From JBBSOK01 sp965219125 (GTDB lineage Bacteria > Bacteroidota > Bacteroidia > Flavobacteriales > Flavobacteriaceae), in the NCBI GenBank assembly GCA_965219125.1, contig CBDCMO010000002.1, positions 2,108,001 through 2,172,000 of the forward strand: DNA of 64,000 nt, given 5' to 3'. Each line of letters opens with the position of its first letter. The stretch's first letter is position 1. The position numbers were made by a program, and so were the translations under genes. Positions 51,228 to 60,013 of the stretch are shown here, in pieces. The notes below the pieces were generated by a model. It was not told the origin of the DNA and made no database searches. It saw nothing but the letters and a program-made list of their open reading frames with translations.

Positions 51228-51877
51228 TGATTGAAAAAAACAAAATAACCCTAGTTATTGCAGACGATCATCCAATGATTTTGAAAGGCCTTTACGAAGA
51301 GTTAAAAGCCAACAATTATAGCGTGTTAGCACAGGCATCCAATGGTAACAAAGCATTAGAAGCAATACTATTTCATAAACCAAAATTGGCATTGTTAGAT
51401 ATAGATATGCCTGGACTATCTGGCTTTGAGGTAATAAAGAAAGCACGCGAAAAAGACGTATATACGCGTTACATTGTATTATCATTTCACAAAGAAGCAG
51501 AATATGTAGCACAGGCAAAAGCGCTAGATATTAAGGGATACTTACTGAAGGAAGATGCTTTTCACGATGTTGAAAAATGCATCCAGACTGTTTTAAATGA
51601 TGAAGAATGTTTTAGCCATTCTTTCGAAAAAGGGGCGCTTAAAAATGTTTCGGGTGAATTGCAAAGATTAAAAGATCTTACGCCATCTGAAACTGTAATC
51701 TTAAAGCTAGTAGCACAGCAAGTAAATACAAACGAAATAGCCGAAACACTTTTTGTTTCAACCCGAACAATAGAAAAACACCGAAGCAACATTATAAGCA
51801 AGCTATTAATTGAGGGAAGTACAAATGCCCTAACCAACTGGGCGTTGACCAATAAAAGTCTGATTTTAGACCTCTGA
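51227..51877 (+). CDS. LuxR/NarL-family response regulator
   Basis: A 216-residue response regulator with a receiver domain (acidic pair IADDH at 11-15, phosphoacceptor D58 in LLDIDMPGLSG, Lys in GYLLKEDAF) and a C-terminal LuxR helix-turn-helix (LTPSETVILKLVAQQVNTN, EIAETLFVSTRTIEKHRSNI). It is the partner of the preceding sensor kinase: its ATG overlaps the kinase stop (TAATG), giving equal translation of both. Its targets are unknown; the two neighbours on either side (radA, the esterase-like gene) are on the opposite strand. Confidence 0.93.
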   Translation: MIEKNKITLVIADDHPMILKGLYEELKANNYSVLAQASNGNKALEAILFHKPKLALLDIDMPGLSGFEVIKKAREKDVYTRYIVLSFHKEAEYVAQAKALDIKGYLLKEDAFHDVEKCIQTVLNDEECFSHSFEKGALKNVSGELQRLKDLTPSETVILKLVAQQVNTNEIAETLFVSTRTIEKHRSNIISKLLIEGSTNALTNWALTNKSLILDL

Positions 51878-51903
51878 TTATTTTCAAAACGAAAGAATTA
51901 CAC

Positions 51904-53046
51904 CTATTCCTTATTCTTTAATGTATCAGCTCTATCAAGCATTAGGTCTTTGGTTATAAAATCTACATCTTGTTTATCATATGCTCCTTGATAAATGCGC
52001 ATTGCTTTTCTCGTATCGCCCGTTTCTTCGTAATATCTGGCTAAATAGTAATCGCCCAATGCCGTGTCAGGATACTGTTTTTTAGCCATTGAAGCTATTT
52101 CGCGTAGGCTTTCCCACTTACTTAATTTTTCAGCAGCAGTCGCTACAGCAATAAAATCGTTTACCCGAATACTGTTTGTTAGCCCAAAGAGATTCTCTAT
52201 GGTTTTATATTTATCCACCAAATATTGGTCTATTGGGGTATCTAACTTTAAAAGCACTTCATTAAACTCTTGTTTGCTTATTGGGCGGTACACAGCAAAT
52301 ATTTTTTCAAGTGCATTGGGAATTCCGCGCGCAACCAATGAATAGTGTGTTGCACCCGCGAAATTGTCATAATAGTAAGAAAAATTTGGTGCTTTAATTT
52401 CTTTTAAACCTTCGTTCAGGCTTTCTGCATTTTCCATTAAGCCTTTAATATCGTCGGTTCCCGTAGCTAAGTAATAAAAAATTTGTGACTTTATTTCAGC
52501 CGTTCTTGCTGGTATGGCTGTTTCTAAAGTTGGCGCTAAATCTGGACTTAAGTTTACATAGCCATTAAATAGCGGCGGATCTTTAAAGAGGTAATAATTT
52601 ATAAAATTGGCTGTAAAATCGTGACCAAAAGCGATAATAAATTTAGCTGTTCTATATTTTTTATCAATATAAGGAATGAGTTCAAGCCCAAGAAATTCGA
52701 AAAAATCTGCTCCTTTTTCGGATGGAAAGTAATTTTTATCATCATAACTACAATCTTCATATCGGCTATTTCCTTGCATAACGCCAACAACAATACTTTC
52801 GGGCATATCTTCCCAATAGCTGAAATAATCTACATTTCCCGCAACTGGCTCAAAAAGATAATCTGCATCCAAAACCAACACGATTGGATAGACTTTTTCT
52901 TTGTTGCTATCATAATTTCGCGGAAGTTGAATTTTCAGTTTTCGCTTTTCACCAAGTTTGGTTGAATTAAATTCCTCGTAAACAATTTGACTATATAAAC
53001 TTGTTCCGAAGAAAATAGTTAGCAGCAAAAAAATTATATTTCTCAT
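51904..53046 (-). CDS. Exported esterase-like alpha/beta hydrolase with altered nucleophile elbow
   Basis: A 380-residue exported protein with the build of the esterase D / IroE-like family: signal peptide (MRNIIFLLLTIFFGTSLYSQ), KRKLKIQLPRNYDSNKEKVY, VLDADYLFEPVAGNVDY and the oxyanion region, C-terminal histidine in GATHYSLVARGIPNAL, then a TPR-like tail (LGDYYLARYYEETGDTRKAM). At the position of the usual GxSxG elbow it has FGHDFTANF, so the serine nucleophile is replaced by D143. It is therefore either inactive as a serine hydrolase or uses another residue. The start is the ATG at 53046; the frame stays open for 24 codons more upstream. Confidence 0.72.
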   Translation of the reverse strand: MRNIIFLLLTIFFGTSLYSQIVYEEFNSTKLGEKRKLKIQLPRNYDSNKEKVYPIVLVLDADYLFEPVAGNVDYFSYWEDMPESIVVGVMQGNSRYEDCSYDDKNYFPSEKGADFFEFLGLELIPYIDKKYRTAKFIIAFGHDFTANFINYYLFKDPPLFNGYVNLSPDLAPTLETAIPARTAEIKSQIFYYLATGTDDIKGLMENAESLNEGLKEIKAPNFSYYYDNFAGATHYSLVARGIPNALEKIFAVYRPISKQEFNEVLLKLDTPIDQYLVDKYKTIENLFGLTNSIRVNDFIAVATAAEKLSKWESLREIASMAKKQYPDTALGDYYLARYYEETGDTRKAMRIYQGAYDKQDVDFITKDLMLDRADTLKNKE

Positions 53047-53121
53047 AAATCCCAGATTTTTTATTTTGAAAGATACTGAATTTTTGAAAAATGAAGAATT
53101 TGAATTGAAATTCAACAAAAC

Positions 53122-54087
53122 CTACCGTTTATTGCGATTATATAGTGGCAGAATTAAAAGTGAAAGTCCACCAATAATTATTATTGAAGCAATATTACTT
53201 GTCCAAATTATCCACCCAAAAGCGGTACCAACAGTTTGGGAAATTCCGAAGATAAATAAGATGCCCGCAATCGCGGCTGGATAGGTGCCAAAACCACTAT
53301 TTGTAAAGGCAAAAGTGAAACTGCCCACAACAAAAGCGATGATTAGGGTGCTAAAACTAATGGTTGAAGTTTCATCTAAAGCAAACGATGCAGCATAAAA
53401 AGAAGCTAAATAAAGTCCCCAAATAATAAAGCTGTGTATTATAAATGCTTTCTTTTTCTTCATTTTTACAATGCTCAACAACCCTTCTTTTAAGCCCAGC
53501 AAAAAATTGCGGAGTTTAACGTTTAAAGCAGATTTCGAATATTTTAAAAAGATTGGAAATACAAGAAAAATTATAATGACAATAACGGCTATTCCATAAA
53601 GTGCCGCTACTGGAACGTTTTCAGACAAATAGTTTGAAAGTTCGTCAAATTTAATAATCAATGCCGCGGCAGTAAAGGCAAGTAGAAAAATTAAATCTAT
53701 CACACGTTCGGTAATAATAGTGCCGAAGCCTTTTTGAAATGGAACATGCTCATATTTATCTAAAATCATCGCCCTGCCAACTTCACCACTTTTCGGAATA
53801 AAAATATTCATTAAATAGGCGGCCGCAATAGCCATAAAATTATTTGCCAGTTTGGGTTTATAACCCAACGGCTCTAACATAAAATTCCAACGATACGTTC
53901 GGGAAAGGTGACTTAAAAGGCTTAGAACAACTGAAAGTACTACAAAACCATAATTGGCGGCCCTAAAATTCAACTTGATATTTGCAAGTTGCTCTGTAGT
54001 AAATGAATTATAGGAATACCAAATTAAAAATATTCCAAGCGCTAATGGAATTGTAATTTGTAGTAATTTAGATAGTTTTTTGTTCAA
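53122..54087 (-). CDS. Lysylphosphatidylglycerol-synthase-TM-type membrane protein (UPF0104)
   Basis: A 321-residue integral membrane protein of the LPG_synthase_TM/UPF0104 (YbhN-like) family, with about eight hydrophobic segments. Recognised from SHLSRTYRWNFMLEPLGYKP, FMAIAAAYLMNIFIPKSGEVGRAMIL and ITERVIDLIFLLAF; the GxG-rich end TFAFTNSGFGTYPAAIAGILF is also typical. The family includes the flippase half of MprF, but the role of stand-alone members is unclear. The start is the TTG at 54087, one base after the panD stop, in the right place for coupling; no nearby ATG fits. Confidence 0.82.
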   Translation of the reverse strand: MNKKLSKLLQITIPLALGIFLIWYSYNSFTTEQLANIKLNFRAANYGFVVLSVVLSLLSHLSRTYRWNFMLEPLGYKPKLANNFMAIAAAYLMNIFIPKSGEVGRAMILDKYEHVPFQKGFGTIITERVIDLIFLLAFTAAALIIKFDELSNYLSENVPVAALYGIAVIVIIIFLVFPIFLKYSKSALNVKLRNFLLGLKEGLLSIVKMKKKKAFIIHSFIIWGLYLASFYAASFALDETSTISFSTLIIAFVVGSFTFAFTNSGFGTYPAAIAGILFIFGISQTVGTAFGWIIWTSNIASIIIIGGLSLLILPLYNRNKR

Positions 54088-54088
54088 A

Positions 54089-54439
54089 CTACCTCAGTAA
54101 ATTGTTGGTTTCGTTTGGGAAAACTAGGGCGGGTCTAAATTTTTTAGCTTCTTCAACCTCCATTAAAGCGTATGTTATTAAAATAAGAATATCGCCCGGC
54201 GCTACGCGTCTTGCAGCTGCGCCATTTAGCGTAATTTCGCCGCTATTTCTAGGGCCTGGAATAGCGTAGGTTTCCAGCCTTTCACCGTTATTATTGTTTA
54301 CAATTTGCACTTTTTCACCTTCAATAATGTTGGCGGCATCCATTAACTCTTCATCTATGGTTATACTACCAATATAATTGAGGTCTGCACCCGTAACTTT
54401 TACGCGGTGTATTTTAGATTTTAAAACGTGTATTTGCAT
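54089..54439 (-). CDS. panD: Aspartate 1-decarboxylase
   Basis: PanD makes beta-alanine for pantothenate and CoA synthesis. It is made as a proenzyme that cleaves itself between Gly24 and Ser25 to create the pyruvoyl cofactor; the site is seen in NYIGSITIDE. The 116-residue protein is of normal length, with MQIHVLKSKIHRVKVTGADL at the N-terminus and NGAAARRVAPGDILILITY in the barrel. It lies 92 bases downstream of panC on the same strand, so the two form a pantothenate operon, followed directly by the UPF0104 membrane protein. Confidence 0.95.
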   Translation of the reverse strand: MQIHVLKSKIHRVKVTGADLNYIGSITIDEELMDAANIIEGEKVQIVNNNNGERLETYAIPGPRNSGEITLNGAAARRVAPGDILILITYALMEVEEAKKFRPALVFPNETNNLLR

Positions 54440-54531
54440 ACGGCAAAGGTATTATTTTTTGAATTAAAGTTTAAGGATTAAAAAGCTTTGAATAAAATTT
54501 AAAGGGTGGAAATAATAAAAGGTTAAAATTT

Positions 54532-55374
54532 TTATAAAGCCATATTATCAATTAACCTAACATCACCCGCAAATGCCGCGATAAAAGCTCTATATTCCTG
54601 TGATTCTACTTTTTCAGTGGCAGTTTTTAAAGTTTCAACATCGGCAATTTCAAAATATTCAAGCTCTAATAAATATTCAGCTGCAAATTTTTGATGAACT
54701 ATTTCGGTGAGTTCAAAAATAGAATGATTTTTAAACTCCTTTTTTACCATTTTCAGGGTTTTGCTAATTAAAACCGCCGCTTTTTTTTCAGTTGAATTCA
54801 ATCTTTTATTCCGACTACTTAGCGCAAGTCCAGATTTTTCCCGTACAATTTCACAGCCAATAATCTGCACCGGAAGTTTTTCAAGAGAAACCATTTTTCT
54901 AACAATTTGAAGCTGCTGAAAATCCTTTTCACCAAAATAGGCTTTCGTTGGTTTTACAATCCGAAAGAGTAGGTTTAACACAGTGCCAACTCCGTCAAAG
55001 TGACCTTGGCGGTGTTTGCCTTCCATTTCATTTTCAAATCCACCAAAATTGTAGTGTTTTGAAAGGACACTATTTGGATAAATTTGATCTGCCTTTGGGG
55101 CAAAGACGAATATGTTGCCTTTCAATGAATTTAGCAAGGCTAAATCTGCTTCTAGAGTTCGCGGGTATTTTTCTAAATCGGTAGGATTGTTAAATTGTGT
55201 TGGATTCACAAAAATGCTTACAACCGTGCAATCATTTTCTGCCAACGATTTTGAAACTAAGGATAAATGACCTGCGTGAAGTGCGCCCATTGTAGGTACA
55301 AAGCCTATTTTACCATTTGTTGCGAACGGAAATAAGGCTTCATTTATTGACTTTGCAGTAGTAAATAAGGTCAT
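54532..55374 (-). CDS. panC: Pantothenate synthetase
   Basis: PanC joins pantoate and beta-alanine with ATP to form pantothenate. The 280-residue protein contains the HIGH-type motif in PTMGALHAGHLSLV, FVNPTQFNNPTDLEKYPRTL, FGEKDFQQLQIV and the KMSKS-like VREKSGLALSSRNKRL. Length normal. It starts at the ATG at 55374, divergent from the GT5-like gene, and is upstream of panD in the same direction. Confidence 0.95.
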   Translation of the reverse strand: MTLFTTAKSINEALFPFATNGKIGFVPTMGALHAGHLSLVSKSLAENDCTVVSIFVNPTQFNNPTDLEKYPRTLEADLALLNSLKGNIFVFAPKADQIYPNSVLSKHYNFGGFENEMEGKHRQGHFDGVGTVLNLLFRIVKPTKAYFGEKDFQQLQIVRKMVSLEKLPVQIIGCEIVREKSGLALSSRNKRLNSTEKKAAVLISKTLKMVKKEFKNHSIFELTEIVHQKFAAEYLLELEYFEIADVETLKTATEKVESQEYRAFIAAFAGDVRLIDNMAL

Positions 55375-55432
55375 ATAATTTTTTAACGGGCGGCGAAATT
55401 AAGATATAAATGACAATCTACATAAATTTTCG

Positions 55433-55440
55433 TAATTTTG
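55433..55440 (+). promoter_or_regulatory. Possible -7 element upstream of the GT5-like gene
   Basis: TAATTTTG matches TAnnTTTG exactly; no clear -33 TTTG is found at the right distance, so this is weak. Confidence 0.4.
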
Positions 55441-55573
55441 CGTGTTTTTAATTTTTCCCGCTTAAATGTGGTGTGAAAGTTGCAAACAGTTAAAATGCCG
55501 CTTAGTATTAATATTAAATATGGAAAGATGCTTTTTTAAAATGCATCTTCATTTTTTAAATAAATATCAAATA

Positions 55574-56392
55574 ATGATGAAAGATAAAAGAGTCTTGTAT
55601 GTGTCGTCTGAAGTTATCCCTTACCTACCAGAGACCGAGATTTCTTCCATGTCGTTTGAAGCGCCGCGAATGGTGAATAACCACAACGGGCAAATACGCA
55701 TCTTTATGCCACGTTATGGTAACATAAATGAGCGAAGACATCAATTGCACGAAGTTATTAGACTTTCTGGAATGAATTTGGTTATTAATGATATGGATAT
55801 GCCTCTTATTATTAAGGTAGCTTCAATCCCGAAGGAAAGAATGCAGGTTTATTTTATAGATAATGATGATTATTTTAAACGAAAGGCCACATTTGCAGAT
55901 GAAGAAGGTAATCTTTTTCCTGATAACGACGAGCGCGCAATTTTCTTTGCAAAAGGCGTTATTGAAACAGTAAAGAAATTAAATTGGTCTCCAGATATCA
56001 TACACGTACACGGTTGGTTGGCATCCTTGCTTCCTTTGTATCTGCGCAATTATTACGGAAATGAACCGTTATTTGAAAACAGTAAAATTGTAACATCGGT
56101 TTATAGCCAAAGTTTTGCTGAATCTCTCAATAGTAAAATGAAGGAAAAAATATTGTATGATGCTCTAGAAGATGAAGCAGTTGATTTGCTAGCAGACCCT
56201 ACGTATGTTAACTTAATGAAAGTAGCAATTAAAAATAGTGATGCCGCAATTATTGGCTCTGCAGAAATACCGCAGGAATTAACCGATTACCTTGAAACAG
56301 TAGATATACCAGTGTTAAAGTTTCATAATTTAGACGATTTTCCACCTGCATATCTAGACTTTTACGCGCAAAAAGTTTTAAACAACAAATAG
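55574..56392 (+). CDS. Glycogen/starch-synthase-like protein, N-terminal GT5 domain only
   Basis: A 272-residue protein with only the N-terminal Rossmann domain of GT5 glycogen synthases: VLYVSSEVIPYLPET, VNNHNGQIRIFMPRYGNINERRHQ and WSPDIIHVHGWLASLLPLYL are homologous, but the KTGGL nucleotide-sugar motif is replaced by LPETEISSM and the whole C-terminal catalytic domain is absent. In flavobacteria this short protein is conserved beside panC, so it is not a truncation artefact. It probably lacks synthase activity; function unknown. The start is the ATG at 55574 (or 55577); the upstream open frame to 55466 overlaps a TAATTTTG promoter-like element and is excluded. Confidence 0.8.
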   Translation: MMKDKRVLYVSSEVIPYLPETEISSMSFEAPRMVNNHNGQIRIFMPRYGNINERRHQLHEVIRLSGMNLVINDMDMPLIIKVASIPKERMQVYFIDNDDYFKRKATFADEEGNLFPDNDERAIFFAKGVIETVKKLNWSPDIIHVHGWLASLLPLYLRNYYGNEPLFENSKIVTSVYSQSFAESLNSKMKEKILYDALEDEAVDLLADPTYVNLMKVAIKNSDAAIIGSAEIPQELTDYLETVDIPVLKFHNLDDFPPAYLDFYAQKVLNNK

Positions 56393-56405
56393 TTTTAGTA
56401 GTATT

Positions 56406-58001
56406 ATGAAGATAATTAATAAGTTGCCAAAAGTAGGCGCTGTAATTGCAATTATTATAGGTTTTTCGGCATGCTCGGAAGATTTTGATGGTTTAAATTC
56501 AAACATTCTTGGAGATCAAACCCTTTTTGATAGTCTGGTTTCAAATTACACCGTAACGGCCTTCAGCCGTAAGCTATTGCCGGTACAAACAAATATATAC
56601 AATACTACTGCTAACGCAAACCAAGTACCAAATACAGATAAGATTTATAAGTTAGGGATTTACAACGATCCTGTTTATGGCAAAAGCACATCAGAATTAC
56701 TTTCTCAATTAATTTTACAAAGTCCAAACCCAACTTTTGGAGATGCTACTTTGCAAGATACAGTTCGTTTAGACAAGGTAACTCTTTATATACCCTATTA
56801 TAGCACTCCAACTACAACTGCAGGGGTAACAACTTATGCGTTGGATTCCGTTTATGGAAGCGAACCTATAAATATTTCATTATTTGAATCTAACTATTTT
56901 TTAAGAGAATTTGATCCATCAAACGGAGGAGAGGTAAAACAAAAATATTACTCAAACCAAGATCAGGTCTTCGACAACTTTTTAGGAACTCCAATTGCAA
57001 CTATTGAAAATTTCGTTCCAAGCAATGATGATTATTTAATTAATGAAGGAACCGAAGATAGCACGAGATTAGCACCTGGCTTACGAAAAGATCTTCCATT
57101 GGAATACTTTCAACAAAAAATATTTGACAAAGAAGGAGATCCTGTTTTGTTTACTAATACAAATTTTAAAGACTATTTACGTGGTATAAACTTTAAAGTA
57201 ACTAGCAATAGTGATAATGGAAACCTATTTTATTTTGATATAGAAAAGGCCGAAATTGACATGACCTACAGTTATTATAAGGAATCTACCCAAAAAAGAG
57301 ACACGCTTACTTCAAAATTATTGTTTAGAGGTGTTAGTGTTAATACTGAAAAAACCAATTTACCACCTCAAATACAGACCGCAATCAATTCGCCAAATAT
57401 AACTAACGGTGAAGAGACGTTATATGTTCGCGGTGGTGGAGATGGTATAATTTCAGTAATTAATCTTTTCGGTCCAGATAATGACCAAAATGGTGTTGCC
57501 GACGAGTTAGAAAATGTTCGAACCAAAAAATGGTTAGTAAATGAAGCCAATCTAATATTTTATGTAGACCAAACGCAAGTACAAGGTGGCCAGTCTGAAC
57601 CAGAAAGGTTAGAGGTTTTTAACTTACGAACCAATGCGCTGCTAAATGATTATGGTATGGATTTAACAGCCAATTTACCCGCTTTAGACGCAATTGGAAT
57701 TCATCTTGGAAGACTGCAGCGTGGCAGCGATAGTAATGGTGAGTATTATAAAATAAGAATTACCAATTATGTAAGCAGTTTGATAAATGGCGGGATTCCA
57801 AATGATCCTTTGGGGCTTGTTGTTTCGCAAAATGTATTGGCAACTAGGTTTTTAGACCTTCAAAACACACAAGCACCAGGCACTACTGGTTTACCACTTG
57901 GTTCTGTAGTGGCTCATGAGGGAACTGTTTTATACGGGAACACTTCAACAAATCTAGATAAGCGTTTAAAACTTCAAATTTATTATACCGAATCTAAATA
58001 A
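56406..58001 (+). CDS. DUF4270 domain lipoprotein
   Basis: A 531-residue lipoprotein (C23, GFSACSED) of the DUF4270 family, widespread in Bacteroidota. Diagnostic stretches are DGLNSNILGDQTLFDSLV, KLGIYNDPVYGKSTSELLSQ, and YVRGGGDGIISVINLFG; the latter contains the conserved GG region and the C-terminal half carries a DXNXNGXXD-like calcium-type loop (DNDQNGVADE). Its function is not known. It follows the GT5-like gene by 13 bases and precedes glmS by 6 bases, so the three are probably one transcript. Confidence 0.85.
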   Translation: MKIINKLPKVGAVIAIIIGFSACSEDFDGLNSNILGDQTLFDSLVSNYTVTAFSRKLLPVQTNIYNTTANANQVPNTDKIYKLGIYNDPVYGKSTSELLSQLILQSPNPTFGDATLQDTVRLDKVTLYIPYYSTPTTTAGVTTYALDSVYGSEPINISLFESNYFLREFDPSNGGEVKQKYYSNQDQVFDNFLGTPIATIENFVPSNDDYLINEGTEDSTRLAPGLRKDLPLEYFQQKIFDKEGDPVLFTNTNFKDYLRGINFKVTSNSDNGNLFYFDIEKAEIDMTYSYYKESTQKRDTLTSKLLFRGVSVNTEKTNLPPQIQTAINSPNITNGEETLYVRGGGDGIISVINLFGPDNDQNGVADELENVRTKKWLVNEANLIFYVDQTQVQGGQSEPERLEVFNLRTNALLNDYGMDLTANLPALDAIGIHLGRLQRGSDSNGEYYKIRITNYVSSLINGGIPNDPLGLVVSQNVLATRFLDLQNTQAPGTTGLPLGSVVAHEGTVLYGNTSTNLDKRLKLQIYYTESK

Positions 58002-58007
58002 AAAAAT

Positions 58008-59855
58008 ATGTGCGGAATTGTAGGTTATATAGGTAATAGACAAGCGTACCCAATTATATTAAACGGCTTAAAAAGGTTAGAGTATAGAGGTTATGATAGT
58101 GCGGGAATTGCCTTGTACGATGGAAAAAATATCCAACTCTGTAAAACCAAAGGTAAAGTCGCCGATTTGGAAAAAAAGTGTCTTGAAGATATATCTTTAG
58201 ATGCTACATTAGGAATTGGCCATACACGTTGGGCAACTCACGGTGTGCCAAACGATGTTAATTCGCACCCACATATTTCAAACAGTGGTAATTTGGTTAT
58301 TATCCACAACGGCATTATCGAAAATTACGCTTCAATTAAAAAGGAACTAATTAATAGAGGTTACACTTTTAAATCTGATACGGACACAGAGGTTTTAGTG
58401 AACTTGATTGAAGAAATTCAGAAAAAAGAAGATGTAAAATTAGGAAAAGCAGTCCAACTTGCATTAAATCAGGTTGTTGGTGCGTATTCTATTGCTGTTA
58501 TTGATAAGCAAAAACCAGATGAAATTGTGGTTGCAAAATTGGGCAGTCCTTTGGCAATAGGTATTGGTGAAGACGAATTTTTCGTAGCTAGTGATGCATC
58601 CCCGTTTATCGAATTTACGAACAACGCAATATATCTTGATGATGAGCAAATGGCAATTATACGCCGTGGTCGCGAAATTAAAGTTCGTAAAATCAAAGAT
58701 GATAAAATTGTAGCACCACATATTCACGAGCTTCAATTAAATCTTGAACAGATTGAAAAAGGTGGGTACGACCATTTTATGATGAAAGAAATTTACGAGC
58801 AACCATCAGTTATTAAAGATACCTATCGTGGTCGTTTATTGGCTGATCAAGGTATTGTAAAACTTGGGGGGCTTGAAGATTATATTCAAAAATTTATAAA
58901 TGCAGACCGCATAATAATTGTGGCTTGCGGTACGTCATGGCATGCAGGTTTGGTGGCCGAATACGTAATAGAAGACTTAACAAGAATACCTGTTGAGGTT
59001 GAATATGCTTCAGAATTTAGATATCGAAATCCAATTATAACACCAAAAGATGTAATAATTGCAATCTCACAAAGTGGCGAAACGGCTGATACTTTGGCAG
59101 CAATTAAACTAGCTAAAGAAAAAGGTGCATTTGTTTATGGTATTTGTAATGTTGTGGGTTCAACAATTTCAAGAGAAACGCACAGCGGAACATACACGCA
59201 CGCCGGCCCTGAAATTGGAGTTGCCTCCACAAAGGCATTTACAACCCAAATTACAGTGCTAACAATGCTTGCGTTACGTTTGGCAAAAGCAAAAGGAACC
59301 ATTTCAAAAAGTGACTTCATGCTCCACCTTCGTGAGTTAGATCTTATACCAAGTAAGGTTGAAAAAGCACTGAAAAGCAACGAAAAAATTAAAGAAATTG
59401 CAATGAAGTTTAAAGACTCTACCAATTTCTTGTATTTGGGAAGAGGATACAATTTCCCTGTTGCGTTGGAAGGGGCTTTAAAATTAAAGGAAATTTCATA
59501 CATACACGCTGAAGGTTATCCCGCAGCCGAAATGAAGCACGGCCCAATTGCTTTAATTGACGAGCATATGCCAGTTGTGGTTATCGCCATAAACAGCAAT
59601 CATTACGAAAAAGTTGTAAGTAATATTCAAGAGATAAAATCTAGAAAAGGCATTATTATAGCCGTTGTTACCGAAGGCGATACGGTTGTTAGAGAGATGG
59701 CAGATTATGTAATGGAAGTTCCAAAAACTCCAGAGGCCTTAACACCTTTGGTTACTACAATTCCTTTACAATTGTTGTCTTATCATATCGCTGTTTTATT
59801 GGGTAGAAATGTAGACCAACCAAGGAATTTGGCGAAGTCTGTTACGGTAGAGTAA
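58008..59855 (+). CDS. glmS: Glutamine--fructose-6-phosphate aminotransferase
   Basis: GlmS makes glucosamine-6-phosphate, the first step to UDP-GlcNAc for peptidoglycan and lipopolysaccharide. The 615-residue protein starts MCGIVGYIGNRQAYPII, with Cys2 as the glutamine amidotransferase nucleophile, then GHTRWATHGVP and HNGIIENY; the two SIS isomerase domains follow (VACGTSWHAGLVAEYVIEDL, SQSGETADTLAAI, STKAFTTQI, EGYPAAEMKHGPIALID) and the end is QPRNLAKSVTVE. Complete. It is the last gene of the DUF4270 transcript. No ribozyme or other leader is seen in front of it. Confidence 0.97.
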   Translation: MCGIVGYIGNRQAYPIILNGLKRLEYRGYDSAGIALYDGKNIQLCKTKGKVADLEKKCLEDISLDATLGIGHTRWATHGVPNDVNSHPHISNSGNLVIIHNGIIENYASIKKELINRGYTFKSDTDTEVLVNLIEEIQKKEDVKLGKAVQLALNQVVGAYSIAVIDKQKPDEIVVAKLGSPLAIGIGEDEFFVASDASPFIEFTNNAIYLDDEQMAIIRRGREIKVRKIKDDKIVAPHIHELQLNLEQIEKGGYDHFMMKEIYEQPSVIKDTYRGRLLADQGIVKLGGLEDYIQKFINADRIIIVACGTSWHAGLVAEYVIEDLTRIPVEVEYASEFRYRNPIITPKDVIIAISQSGETADTLAAIKLAKEKGAFVYGICNVVGSTISRETHSGTYTHAGPEIGVASTKAFTTQITVLTMLALRLAKAKGTISKSDFMLHLRELDLIPSKVEKALKSNEKIKEIAMKFKDSTNFLYLGRGYNFPVALEGALKLKEISYIHAEGYPAAEMKHGPIALIDEHMPVVVIAINSNHYEKVVSNIQEIKSRKGIIIAVVTEGDTVVREMADYVMEVPKTPEALTPLVTTIPLQLLSYHIAVLLGRNVDQPRNLAKSVTVE

Positions 59856-59865
59856 AAAAAGTTTT

Positions 59866-59915
59866 CAGTCGCAGTCGCAGTTTTCAGTTGCGCTGGTAGT
59901 TACTGTCTTAATCGC
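59866..59915. repeat. CAGT/TCGCAG-word spacer after glmS
   Basis: TTTTCAGTCGCAGTCGCAG followed by TTTTCAGTTGCGCTGG repeats a CAGTCGCAGT word; same family as the ACTG/CAGT spacers elsewhere. Confidence 0.55.
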
Positions 59916-60013
59916 AGTAAAATTAGCAATTTTCACTAATACTCAAAATATTGTATTTTGATACAGATTGAGTTTTAACGGTTTTTATTATTTTTAACTC
60001 ATAAATCATAACT

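Noticed and set aside
55466..55573. N-terminal extension of the GT5-like protein
   Set aside because: It overlaps a TAATTTTG promoter-like element and encodes Cys-rich sequence unlike the family; the pair of ATGs at 55574/55577 fits.
57995..58010. glmS ribozyme or similar leader in front of glmS
   Set aside because: Only 6 bases separate DUF4270 from glmS, so there is no room for one.
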